Assembly (NCBI RefSeq): GCF_007655135.1
Contig: NC_045129.1
Location: forward strand, 30,071,122 to 30,135,121
Length of the DNA: 64,000 nt
Direction: 5' to 3'
Source: Punica granatum
Taxonomy: Eukaryota > Streptophyta > Magnoliopsida > Myrtales > Lythraceae
Shown here: in pieces, positions 48,503 to 59,533 of the stretch
Position numbering within the stretch: the stretch's first letter is position 1
How the letters are laid out: every line of letters begins with the position of its first letter
The notes under the pieces: generated by a model
Databases searched by the model: none
Told to the model about the DNA's origin: nothing
The model's input: only the letters and a program-made list of their open reading frames with translations
Made by a program: the position numbers and the translations under genes

Positions 48503-51500
48503 GAAAGAAGGAATGACACTTTCGGCAGTTAGCGGTGGTTATTCATATCAAAGTGGCCCTTTAATGTGCTCTCTGTTTATAACATGGCCTTGTGTTCAAC
48601 TGTATATTCTTGGACTGAGATTGTCATATTTTGGTTTTGACAATGCCTTGAGCCACCTGTATATTGTTGGACTAAGATTCTGATCTTTTGGATCGGACTT
48701 GCGGCTAAGTTACATATTGGCTTAACATTTGTTGCCCCAATGTTTTCTCTTTGTATATGCTTCAGAAAAGGACTTTTGCAGATCGGTTTCTGAACCTTCT
48801 ATAGGAACTATAGTCTTGACCAGATAATGCCCTGGTGAGCAGCAGAGGGATCACAGTTCTGCAAAGGGAAACAGCTCAGAGAGAAACTCAGGATCGGATG
48901 AATCGAATGATAGGTCCCCACTTAATCATTCAGTACTTTTTTTTTTTAAGTAAATCTATTGAGTTATTTTTTTATGATTATCAACAAGTTGAATGAAATT
49001 ATTAATTTGTGTTATCAAACACAATCTTAATTTACTGTGTTTTTGACAATGTTAATTAAGTGATCAATTTAAATTTTTAGCACTTAATTTTATTTAGCTT
49101 GTTTGTTTAAGACAATAAAAAAATGACTTAACTTAATAGATTTAACTTTTAAGTGAAAAAATCATTTAATCATTATATAAATGGGTATTTACTTAATAAT
49201 TCCGTCATTTTTTGGTTGATTTGCTTAGCTACCCCTTTTTTATTATTTGTAGCTGTGCCCCTCTAACTTTTTAAAATTGCAAATCAGTCCCTTTTTAAAC
49301 ATGGGAAAGGTGGAAGAGAGAGCGCACGAGGGGAAGGGCCGATTGACGAAGGAGGCAATCGCAGCTCCGATCTCGGCCACCACCGTCCATGCCAGGATTG
49401 TCAATGAGCACAGAGGCCGTCGACGATCTCATTTGGGGGGTGGTGGTCCAATTCAAAGCCACTACTGCCCGAAGTCCCTCTCTCTTCGAAATCAAATAGA
49501 GAGAGTGTTGATGCTAAGAATTATATTAATTGAACAAACACATGTTGGTAAGAGTAGCATGAATTATAGGAAGAATTAATGTGAATACACATTGGGCACT
49601 TTTGAAGAAGACCCTTGACATTCCTTTCCTCATACATGGATGATTGGACTTTTGTTTTCTATTCCTCGCTCCTCTTTTGTCTCTCATTCCATGCTTGTCT
49701 CCCCTATGGAAAGCTCTTCATATGAGCACTATCGGGTGGGGCAAGTGGTCTGTCAAATTGGCTTGCAAGTGCATCTATAAGTGGGCCCTTCCATTGCCAC
49801 CTACAATAAGATTAAATGTAAACATCATTTATGACCTCTCTCACAACCATTATTTTCTATTTGTTTGACAACATACCATGAGGGACGCGAAATTGGCGCG
49901 ATGGGGCCTCCGATCTACACTTTCTCTCTCATCAAAATGAGGGAGCTCGATCCAGAATTAGTCCCTCATTTGGCGCGATGGGGCCTCCGATCTACACTTT
50001 CTCTCTCATCAAAATGAGGGAGCTCGATCCAGAATTCCCGAGCCTGGCCATCACCGCTCAGGCGAGGTCGCCGGCAATCCGTCAGCGACCTCACTTTGGG
50101 TGGTGGTGGCCGGGATCATAGCTACCACTGTTCCCTTCCTTTCCGGTCGAAAACCCTTTGATCCTTTTTCTTATGTAATTTTCAATTTTTAGTAATTTTT
50201 TAAATTAAAAAAAATGTAAGCAAAAGTGAAAATAATCTGAATGTAATTTTAGCCCTTATTAATATTACCCAATCAAATACTTTTCACTTAATCAATTAAA
50301 CACTTCTTTTATTTGAATATTAGATTTTCAGCACTATTTTAAGTAAAACAAACACCGTCTAAGTCTTTGAGGACTGTTGTAAATTTAACGCTAACGTGTT
50401 TCTCCTACTTTAGGAATGGAGGTCCTGAGCATTACGGTGTAAGATCTGGATGATAGAATTCCTTATGCATTTGATCAGTTATTTTCACGTATAAATCATT
50501 ATCCGTGAAAAGTAGCCCAAAAAATATATACAATTCGAAATATATAACTCTTTTCAACTGGAAACAGATATGAGGAAAATGGGAATTTCATCATTTTTGT
50601 TGGAACTTAATTCACTAAGCAGTTCTATTTGATTATTTATTCACTAAGCAGTTCTATTTCATTATATGATTTGATTGATACTGTTAAGAGAGATTATTTA
50701 ACTATCAAAGCTCGGAAATACCTTTTACAACGATAAACTTCTATATGGATTATCGAGTTTAGTTGGTAGGACTTTTTATAATGATGAACTTCTTTATCGC
50801 TCCGGATCATAGGTTTAATATAGTTCACAAAAGTCGATGTCCCACAAACCCAAGTGAAAAGCATATTTTTAATAAATGTTTTGACACAAATGCATAGAAA
50901 AAAATTCGAACTTGAGACATTGAGGTTACCAAATCACATGATAGTAAACTTGTAATCAATTGGTCATCACCTTGGTGGTGATGTGAAAACTCGTTAACTC
51001 TTATCATCATGCCGATTTGCTCTAATCCTGTCGACCTTGCATGTGTTGTGCGGGCTCCTACCTGCGTGGAATTGCAAGTTGCTTGTTTTTATTATTATTA
51101 TTATGAATAAAAAAGGATCTGAAGCAACTGATGCAGCAACGTAATCATATGAGTTTGAATCCCGCCGTGAAATGTTCGATTCGAACTATATTTACACCAT
51201 TACCCAAGGGCTCGGACTCATCACTATGACTCCAATGAGGTAACAGATGAACACCACCAATTCGCAAAGACTATAGTCACAGTACTATTACCGCAAGTGA
51301 GTTCGACAGCAAATAGATAGGGAGACCTTCCCCTTATTTGCTTTCAAAGAGACTTGAACTCTCGACTTAGTATTTGGAAGACTAGTGCACCATATTGATG
51401 AGTTGTAAGTTGCTCAATTAAGGCAAGAGATGAGATTTTGATCGGACAAAAATCCCATCTTTAGTCTCGTAGCAGGGCATGGAATTTTACATGTCCATCA

Positions 51501-52238
51501 ACTTGTTCAATTCAATAATTAATTTTCTTCTCCTATAAATTGAGGCCTCTTTTTCGGTAGGTAAAAATTATTGGAGATATTATTATTGCAATTTCAGGAG
51601 ATAAATCGAGGCTTTATTCCGCTAAGGAGAAGCACACCAAGCAAAAGGCTCTCAATCAAATTGAAAGGAAAAGAGAGTGCGAGAAATTGAGGGGCTTGGT
51701 GTGAATGAGAAATAGGGTATGCCAAATATATATTGAATGATATTTTTTCGGGATAATTTTTGGAATATATAACACTAAAGGCGACTCGAGATAAAAAGAC
51801 AAATATTGGAAATTAATAAAAAAATCCTTTAATTAAATAGAAAATTTTAGTGAAAGAATAAAATAATTATCAGTGAAAAATATTTATATTGCTCATTTGC
51901 ACTTTTTTTCGATTTTCGATAGTTTGCTCATTACATATTTATATAGTCAAGGAATAATAGGAAAGAAAAGACTTCCATTGACATAGCTGGAAGGAGACGT
52001 TCGAAAGAGGGATTTGGAAAGAGAGAGAATAATGGAAAAAGAAAAAGAAAAAGGGAAAGAGAGAGTGGATTAAAAGAAAGAGTAGTTCTAACTATGAAAT
52101 TTATCATTTTAACCTCAACTTTATGATTTTCATTAATTGAAATATATGCAAGATGGGCAATTTGAAAAAATAAAAGTTACACCAAATTGATTCTCCTTTT
52201 ATAATAGTATAGATAATATACTTACAGAAGATTACTAA
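48503..52238. other. Spacer downstream of the RBR gene
   Basis: The RBR 3' untranslated region comes first; it has two related blocks near 48590 and 48655 (TGTATATTSTTGGACTRAGATT). Then AT-rich DNA follows with GC-rich patches at 49310-49460 and 50040-50160 that share CTCATTTGGG/CTCACTTTGGGTGGTGG words. These are likely transposon cores. A short duplication (ATTCACTAAGCAGTTCTATTT) lies at 50610-50660. No gene is supported. Confidence 0.5.
49893..50036 (+). repeat. Perfect 67-bp direct repeat
   Basis: The sequence beginning TTGGCGCGATGGGGCCTCCG at 49893-49959 recurs without mismatch at 49970-50036 after a 10-bp spacer. Identity implies a recent duplication. The sequence itself has no recognised role. 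Confidence 0.9.
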
Positions 52239-52888
52239 GGCTACGTTTGGTTCGATAGAATGTAATTAATACATAATAGAATAGACAATGATTAGAATTG
52301 AGAGAAAATATAATTGAAATTCTGATCAAATTCATTTTGTTTGATTGGACAGTATAGAAAAATAACAAAAATTTGGAATATATCATAAACAAAATAAAAA
52401 GACATATATACCCTTTAAATTTTAAAATAATATATTAAATTGAAATTAAAAAAAAAAACGTTCACTGTTCATCTTCTTCAACGAGCCTAGGCCTCCCGAG
52501 CTTGGGTTTGTCAAGACCTTTGGCTCGTGCGATGGAGTGGTGGGTTCGTGGTGGAGGTTCGTGCGATGGCTCGTGTGGAGATTCGTCGAGGACGGGCAAC
52601 GCTGCAGCGATGATGGAGCGACGACGGAGGACGGGCGGTGGAGCGGCGATGACGGAGGACGGGCGACGGTGGCAAAGGAGGGTATTTTCGGCTTTTCACA
52701 TTTATTCTTGATGAAGAATAGCTATGATCCCATGGACATGGGATGAATGGACATTTTGAATCAATTCTTGATGGTAGGGCCGATCCGAAATGGCTATTCC
52801 GGATCAAAATGTTCCCAAATAACGAAATTTGTATTCCGCACGGAATACATAGGGAAGAGAATATCCTTTCACCTGAACCAAACATGCC
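52239..52888. mobile_element. PIF/Harbinger-like element with GC-rich core
   Basis: The ends GGCTACGTTTGGTTCGA and (reverse complement) GGCATGTTTGGTTCAGG are inverted repeats. They are flanked by TAA (52236-52238) and TTA (52889-52891). Inside, 52490-52690 is a GC-rich, repetitive GTGCGATGG/GACGGGCGG stretch that contrasts with the AT-rich arms and may be captured DNA. Open frames in it on both strands look artefactual. Confidence 0.58.
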
Positions 52889-52891
52889 TTA

Positions 52892-54505
52892 AGTCTTTAG
52901 ATAGAGTAGGTGGTAGGTTCCGTAGAAAGGATGGTGCTCAGTTTTTGTTTGGTTCCGATTTTTTGCTCAAACCACAATCGAATCATAAGTTCGATATTTC
53001 AGAAATTGAAAACCATATGCACATTCAAATATTTTTTTAAATAAAATAAGCAATAAAATTCGGGTTTTTTGGTTCAATTAACCAAATAGCCAAATTCTCC
53101 TTTGAGCCGTAATAGGCCATCTATTCAAACAGTAAAATTGACTTGGAAACAATAAATCCAATCTATATATCTATATCTATACTATATATAAAAGTACTAG
53201 GTATTTCTCAAATTTTCATTATTTTAAAAATACTCTTGTATCATCGTGACTTTTTCTTACACATTTTCGACTCGTGATTTTTGGTCGCACGCTGTCGCTA
53301 TATGTATATATAGCTTTTTCTGTTCATCACTCATTTTTAACATTCCATTGCCTCTCATTTCAACCAGATTAGCTCTTCACCACAAGTATGTTTATCCTAT
53401 TTTTCGCACCGACTTATAGCTTCAATTTTTGCGACATAATATGTTCGTTTTTAATGTTCGTTGTCTCGTCATACTCATCATTCTTTGCTTCCTTGCTGTG
53501 CCTGATTCACCATGATGTAATAGATAGAAAATTTAACACATGCTGATGTGACTTACGAATACATCTAATTGAACTTTGATGAGAATTTCTTTACAGAGTT
53601 GGTAAGAATAAAGACATTTTTTTTTTTCAATAATCTTATGTTAAGAACTTTAAATACTATATATAAAAGTACGATATGGTACGTTATTTCTACGACTTTT
53701 CTTCCTAAAATAATCACGCCCCTTATTTTTTTTTTGCATTTATATCCTGTAGATTAGTGACTCATGACCTTTCAATAAGTATAATTTTTAAAATTATGCC
53801 AGAGTTTATTTACTGTTTCATCTCCAAATTAACCCACATTTCATGCACAATATATAATATGCTTATCCGTCTACAAAATTGTACAAGCATCGAATCTCCA
53901 GGAGCCTTCATTTGTAGTTCCAAGGCCTTAGCTTCTGAGGTGTTTTTATATACTTTTTTTTCTCTCTCATCGATATACGGTTAAATTTTACAAGCAAAAG
54001 GCAATCGCGAGTTGAATTATAGATTGAATTTTTAGGGATTGTCCTTTGTTCTTGTTTCAATGTAAATATAGGAGGGGAATAAACGATATGATCGACAACT
54101 GTATGATTTGTTTTTTCTTTTTCCTTTTTTTAAATAAATGAAATTGTTATTTGTTTGATTGAACCAAAGATTTTGATTCGGTCGAATATTGAATCGGATT
54201 CAATTGCTTCACGAGTGCGACTGGGAGTCGTCAAAAAGATGCGTGATTGAAAATATCAAAAACTTGAGAGATGAATCTTTAAGTAAAAAGAATATGGACA
54301 AGCGTACGACTTAGATCTTACATAATCCCACCCAACAGCTGAAAGAAAAAACAATCACGATGGTTATTTTTTCAACCAATTGTGATAGAATCTTCATTTA
54401 CTTTATATAATATAAAAGTATTCAATATTTGTTTTCACATAAACTATTTATATTATGATTTTTAGGATAGTTGTTGCATATACTAGTAGCATCTATTGAA
54501 AAACA
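52892..54505. other. AT-rich spacer
   Basis: No gene is recognised. Short open frames at 53569-53984 are low-complexity. A (TA)-rich patch lies at 53161-53190. Confidence 0.5.
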
Positions 54506-54514
54506 TATTAAATT

Positions 54515-54745
54515 GGGTTTATTGCACCATATAGCCTAATGTTATTAGATATTCTTAGATCTATCCCAACGTCGTTTTTTTACCCAAGGTATCCCAATGT
54601 TACTATTTTTGTTTCACCAATTATCCCCTGTGGGCTAGATAGTGACATGAAATTAGCAACATTGGGATACCTCAAGCAAAAAATCAATGTTGGGATAGAT
54701 CTAAGAATATCTATCAATGTTAGGCTATATTATGTAATATACCCT
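54515..54745. mobile_element. Fold-back MITE with perfect 9-bp duplication
   Basis: The ends GGGTTTATTGCACCATATAG and (reverse complement) GGGTATATTACATAATATAG begin inverted repeats of about 100 bp. These share ATATTCTTAGATCTATCCCA and GGTATCCCAATGTT, so the 231-bp element is nearly a full hairpin. The flanks are identical TATTAAATT 9-mers (54506-54514, 54746-54754). A 9-bp duplication with long inverted repeats indicates a Mutator-type non-autonomous element. The open frame at 54539-54757 is simply read through the hairpin. Confidence 0.87.
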
Positions 54746-55394
54746 ATTAAATTTTAAGAGTTGACGTCATTATCATCCTTGAACTTTCAATTTGCCACAT
54801 TTGCCCTCCAATTATTTTTGCCACAAAAAAATGCCTAAACTTTGGCCTTCCGTCTGTCAAATTTGTCCAATCGTTACCTGCCTTAACGAAAATTTGACGT
54901 GGCATCCGAATGAAACAAATAGTGTCGACAAAATTAATAATTTAAAGGCAAAGACAAAACATCATTAAATGATGCCGTTCCCTCCCCGAAACAAACATGC
55001 AATATCGTTTGGTAACTCAGCCGCTAGGGCCATTTTGGCTCGAAATTGAATAAGATAAAGCCCTAATTCATAACCCTAATCCACAAATATTCAAGTGGAT
55101 CATTGATTGCGAGGAAGAACAACTACTGGGAAGATTCTCTGAGGTGTCTGTCGCAAGTGTGGAGCAATCCATGTCATAAAGATTCTATTTTCATGCTTTT
55201 AGCCCCAAAAAAGTGAAGAACTGTTGCTTGTGGTGTTTTGTTCCTTTTATGTGTTTGTAGTCCCTAGTTAAAGGACTGTCTTTGTTGGTTTTGTTGCCCT
55301 TTGTTTAAGTGTATACGTGCTTTGACCGGTTGAAGTGTGCATATTCAGAATAACAAATCTCATTTTTTTATTTACTCAATTGTTTAATTAGATA

Positions 55395-55989
55395 ATGGCT
55401 GGGGATGACTTCTATACTCTGGTTTTCCATCATGATGGTGTGCTTCTATCTGAATCTGAGAGGTACTAGATAGAAAGACATATTGATGCATGGGATCTTG
55501 AGGATATTGATAATGTTTCAATTCCACATATTGATTGGTTATTTGAAAAATATTGGGGGGAGGATGAGAAATACATGAATGTCTTTTGGTTGGATCTGGT
55601 TTTGAAGTAAGGAATGGGCTGAGACCTCTTGTTAATGACTCAGATGTTATGGAGCCTTATGCTGCTGTTAGGAGAACATATATTCAAGACATAGAGATTC
55701 ACTTTTATTTTGAGCATGATATAAACTTAGAAGATGCACTGGAAGATGATGATGAGGATAATCCTCTATGGGAGAGAAATGCATTGGAAGAGACAACGCA
55801 GTGGAATATGATGATGATAATCCTCCATGGGTGAGACACGCTGTTGAAGATGATGATGATGACAATATGGAGTTTATTAGTGATGGGGAGGAGGAATATG
55901 GAATGGGTAGCCATGGGAGTGATTTCCACAATGGCATATGCTATGACGTAAAAGGCCTTAACGAAAATCTGACATGGCATCCGACATAG
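55395..55989 (+). pseudogene. Broken N-terminal part of a MULE-encoded protein
   Basis: Starting at an ATG, one frame reads MAGDDFYTLVFHHDGVLLSE and stops at the codon after SERY. The reading continues as HIDAWDLEDIDNVSIPHIDW and …YMNVFWLDL, then in another frame as GLRPLVNDSDVMEPYAAVRR, followed by a very acidic repeat-rich stretch. This order (short beta-rich N-terminal domain, FWLDP-like motif, GLRPL…D block, acidic linker) matches the N-terminal PB1-like region of plant MULE transposase proteins as I remember it. In-frame stops and a frameshift make it non-functional. The catalytic DDE part is absent. Confidence 0.65.
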
Positions 55990-56176
55990 AACAAATAAAC
56001 TCCATATAGTTAATATGACATGATCTTCCGTCTGTTAGATTTTTCCAATCGTGATGGCATCTAAAAAATGCTATTCCAGGATTTGCTTTAGTGTTGGAAA
56101 TCATCTTTAAAGCTCTTGCCCCGCAATTGCAATAGATTGATAGAGCTCCAATACTGCTTGAACTGCTGTAACTCAT
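55958..56176 (-). pseudogene. GRF-type zinc-finger fragment
   Basis: The minus-strand frame contains C-N-C-G-A-R-A…S-N-T-K-A-N-P-G-I-A-F-F-R-C…C-H-I-N-Y-M-E-F. This is the spacing of a GRF zinc finger (C-x-C-G…N-P-G-R-x-F-x-x-C…C-x-F-x-W), a domain of nucleic-acid-binding proteins that is common in plant genomes next to transposon-like open frames. It is opposite in strand to the MULE remnant and only about 70 aa, so it is probably a captured or duplicated exon. Confidence 0.6.
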
Positions 56177-56704
56177 GCTCTTTCGGTCATGGGTCTCGTT
56201 GCCATTGACATGATCATATGCACCTCTTTCATTGCGACAACGAGAGTGTGATTAATAGTGTGAACTCATCGATCCAAACAAAGTCTTCACCTTCCTCTCG
56301 AAACACGAAGTAAAATTAGGAATTTTGGGGGTTAGGGTTTGCAATCTAGTTTGGATTTTTTAATAGGGAAAGAAGGGGTGGTAGGGTGACAACATCATTT
56401 GTTAGTTTCCGGGGGAGGGGGACACAAATGACAACATCTGATCATGTCGTATCTTTGCCTTTAAAATATTAATTATGTCGATGCCATTTGTTCCACGTCG
56501 GATGCCATGTCAGATTTTCGTTAAGGCAGGTAACAATTTGATAGATGGAAGGCTAATATTTAGGCATGTGGCAAAAATAATTCAAGGGCAAATGTGATGG
56601 CAAATTGAAAATTCAAGGATGACAGTGACTGTCAACTCCAATTTTAATATATATAATAGATTTTTCAATCATATAATTATTTTATAGATGAAACTTCTTA
56701 CTGA

Positions 56705-56870
56705 AGGTGTGCGGGTTCGAGTTTTTTTGCTTTTTTCATGATACCTAAACCATACCCTGTAAAGGACCGGTTCCAAAATTTTGGAACCAGAACCTACCCC
56801 ATTGATAACTGGATCTAGAACCTACATGAAACTTGTATTATAAAACCTATAAATTATTTTTCTCTTCAGA
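56705..56870. mobile_element. Truncated relative of the hAT-like element at 31.6 kb
   Basis: GGTGTGCGGGTTC, CATGATACC…ACCATACCCTGTA, CCAAAATTTTGGAACC and GAACCTACATGAAACTTGTATTAT follow the same order as 31630-31765. The second half and any target duplication are missing. Confidence 0.5.
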
Positions 56871-56915
56871 CGAACATGGTGATTGAAACTAAAAGAAAAT
56901 ATTCTACATCATATC

Positions 56916-57266
56916 TGTGCGTACCCGAATTTCGTCTTGTCGGGGTACGCATGTGCGTGCCTATGCAATGCGGCTTAGGAGTGTCCACCTTCCCGGGGAC
57001 GCGCGATGGACGCACGTGAGAAGGAGTCGCCACTACCTGTTTACGATCCGAAGGTCGAGGGCCGGTGAGTTGCCCGGGTCTAGGGGTATGGGATACACCT
57101 AGTATGCTAATGCAATGGTCTGTACGGAACCGAAAATTCCAAATTCGAGGGTTCTATTACGTATAGGCCTATATCCTACACGCCCTTTCGGTACTCTAAC
57201 TTGCTAGGCTTGCCATTTTTATTTATTTTACCGCATTATTTAGGGTTGTACTCGACTCGTCCGTTT
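56916..57266. mobile_element. Retrotransposon-derived block adjoining the palindrome
   Basis: This GC-rich block contains GAAGGAGTCGCCACTACC, CTCGAGG-like and GGGTCTAGGGGTATGG words recalled from Tat-like Ty3/gypsy elements. The same block, decayed and reversed, is present at 1505-1735. No gene is encoded. Confidence 0.5.
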
Positions 57267-59507
57267 TGACACTATCAGCACCCCATTTCGGTCCATTGGC
57301 TCTAGGGGGCAAAATAGTCATTTTTCCAATTTATTACCTTTTCTAAAAAAATGATTAATTAATTTAAATTAATTTAAATTATATATATATGTATATAAAA
57401 AAAACAAAAAATCAAATCCTGGGCAGGCCAAGCAGGGGCTGGGCAGCGCTGACCGGCTGCCCGTGACCCCGCCGGCCTAATTTAAAAAAAGAAAAAAGAA
57501 AAAAAAAAGAGATTCGGGCAGGCCGGGCAGCGCTCGCCGGCTGCCCGCGATCCCCGCCTGCCCAGAAAGCCCCCAAATCGCGATTTTCACGATTTCCGCC
57601 AAATCGGCCGAAATCTTAATGGAAAGGGAATGGAATTGCAATTTAATGGAACAGAAATGCGATTCGGGGAAGGAGGAACAAGACCCAGCAAACGAAATCG
57701 AAAAATTGGCTCTCGTTTCGGGAAATTTGGAGATCGGAGAATTCGGGGAACCGTCGCCGGAAGATCGCAAAAACTCCCCGATTCCGACCACTTAAACTCT
57801 GGTGAGGCCCAGATCGACCACGGCGGAGTGCCGACGGTGTCCAGAGCCATCTCCCGCGCCCATTCCGGAATTCATCGCGGCGTCTAGGGGCGAGAACCGC
57901 CGCCCGAAGCGCCGTCGCCTCCGCTGCCCCCAATCCCGACCACCCTTTGGCTAACGGGCCTCGGCCCAGTTCGTTTTTTTTCGCAGGCCCAGCCCAAGCC
58001 CAGCCAGGCCCAACTTCCCCAGTCCGGCCCAGCGCTCTTCCGGGCGGTTTCTCCTTCGGGCGGTCCGGTCCGATCCGATTTGACCCGATTCATCCGGCGA
58101 TTTTTTTTTATTTTTACAGAGAAGCCGTTCAACTTTCCGAACTAGGTAAATTCTCGACTTAGTGGCATGATTAGGGTTCCTTTCCTGAATATTATTGCTT
58201 GCTTGATGGATATAATGCGAAATGAGTGTTCTTGGGTCGCGTGGGTGATCGGATTTGTCCCGAACTCGATTTTACGAAGTTTATGTTTTGTCACATTTCA
58301 GTGCAGAGGACGTATATTATTTTTTTTAAGATCTGTCCCGAATTTCAAAATTATTTTCAATCAAGTCCCGGTCATTTCACTATTTTCCAATCAGTCCTTG
58401 GATTTTCCAGAATTTTTCCAAGAATCCCAAAGAACTTTTCAAATTGTTTCAGTTTAGTCCCGGGACCATTTTTCACCCTTTTCAAATCTGCCCCGAATTT
58501 CAAAAATTCTTTTCAATAAAGTCCCAGTCATTTTATTATTTTCCAGCCAGCCCTGGAATTCCCAGAATTTTTCAAGAATCCCTAGGAACTTTTCAAGTTG
58601 TTTCAGTTTAGTCCTAGGGCCATTTTTTTTGTTTTCAAATCAGTCCCGATTTTCAAATTCATTTCAAATAAGTCCTAGGGCATTTTCAGTAATTTTTTTT
58701 ACACAGTCCCCATTTTTTAGAATTTTCAAATCAGTCCCCAACTTTTTAGAATTTTCAAATCAGTCCCCATTTTTTATAATTTTCAAATCAGTCCCTGCTT
58801 TTTTAAAATCGTTCAATTCAGTCCCCTGGACATTTTAAAAAATATCCGACCCTTTCCTACTTGGATCACCCACCGACAATACATGTGCCCCATTTAAATA
58901 TTTTATTTTTTTTTGTAATTATATGTATACAACGTGACCATGTCGGAAATTAAAGTTTATCGGGCGGTCAACTAAATGACTATCTCGACGACTTGAAATC
59001 CGTAGATCAAAGCAATCGGTAAATTTCTAATTAACCTAAAATTCTACACGCGAGGTAATCGGGACGTTAAATTTGGCTAAATTAAATCACATGACTCTTT
59101 TAAATAAATTGTACGAACCGATTAATAATCTGTAATCGCATCGACAGTTCAAGAACAGTTAGTCATGCCCCTTTCAAAATTCATAATTTCAAAAGCACCG
59201 AGATACGTACAACGTAATCTTGATTTTCATGCACACACATATTTACCGATTCAAGGGCATGATTACCGGTTCTTGTTCTGCCGTCACTCTAGTGTAGGTT
59301 TGTGTTTAGAACGGGTTAAAGTATGTGAAAACGGATTAATCACAAACTCGGCATAATCAACATGGGCAAATAATCCAGTAGAGGGTTAGGTTTTGGGTTT
59401 TAGGTGAAAACACTCTTAATCTGTAAAAGTCACATTGTCACGATACAAAATAATTAAAAATAACCTACTCATTGGAGACTTGACTATGAACATAATGTCT
59501 ATAGGGT
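57267..59507 (+). mobile_element. Left arm of a 4.4-kb palindrome (LTR-like)
   Basis: This arm is the reverse complement, with small indels, of 59534-61687. Matching landmarks in order are CACCCCATTTCGGTCCATTGG, AAAATAGTCATTTTTCC, GGGCAGCGCT…GGCTGCCCG, CCTTCGGGCGGTCCGGTCCG, CTCGACTTAGTGGCATGATT, repeated CAAATCAGTCCC words and ATTTTGTATCGTGAC… near the centre. Within it, 58450-58830 is a diverged tandem repeat of TTTTCAAATCAGTCCC-type units; this arm has more units than the other. Short open frames in it are mirrored in the other arm (for example 58167-58457 and 60523-60753) and look non-genic. It is probably an LTR in forward orientation with a decayed start. Confidence 0.8.
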
Positions 59508-59533
59508 ATGTAGCATTCGACATCATTTAACAG

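Larger units (their letters stand above)
54759..56638. mobile_element. Mutator-like element (MULE) with long inverted repeats
   Basis: Both ends start GAGTTGAC and are alignable for about 190 bp in inverted orientation. Shared landmarks include ATCATCCTTGAA, TTTCAATTTGCCA, ATTATTTTTGCCACA, TTACCTGCCTTAACGAAAAT and TTTAAAGGCAAAGA. Flanking 9-mers are AAATTTTAA (54750-54758) and CAATTTTAA (56639-56647), an 8 of 9 match. The interior carries broken MULE protein sequence and a zinc-finger fragment, described separately. Short internal copies of the terminal repeat lie at about 55951-56065, showing internal rearrangement. The element is dead but structurally recognisable. Confidence 0.85.

Noticed and set aside
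57477..58162. GC-rich open frames in the palindrome's left arm
   Set aside because: They are mirrored in the right arm, low in complexity and lack domains. They belong to the LTR-like sequence.
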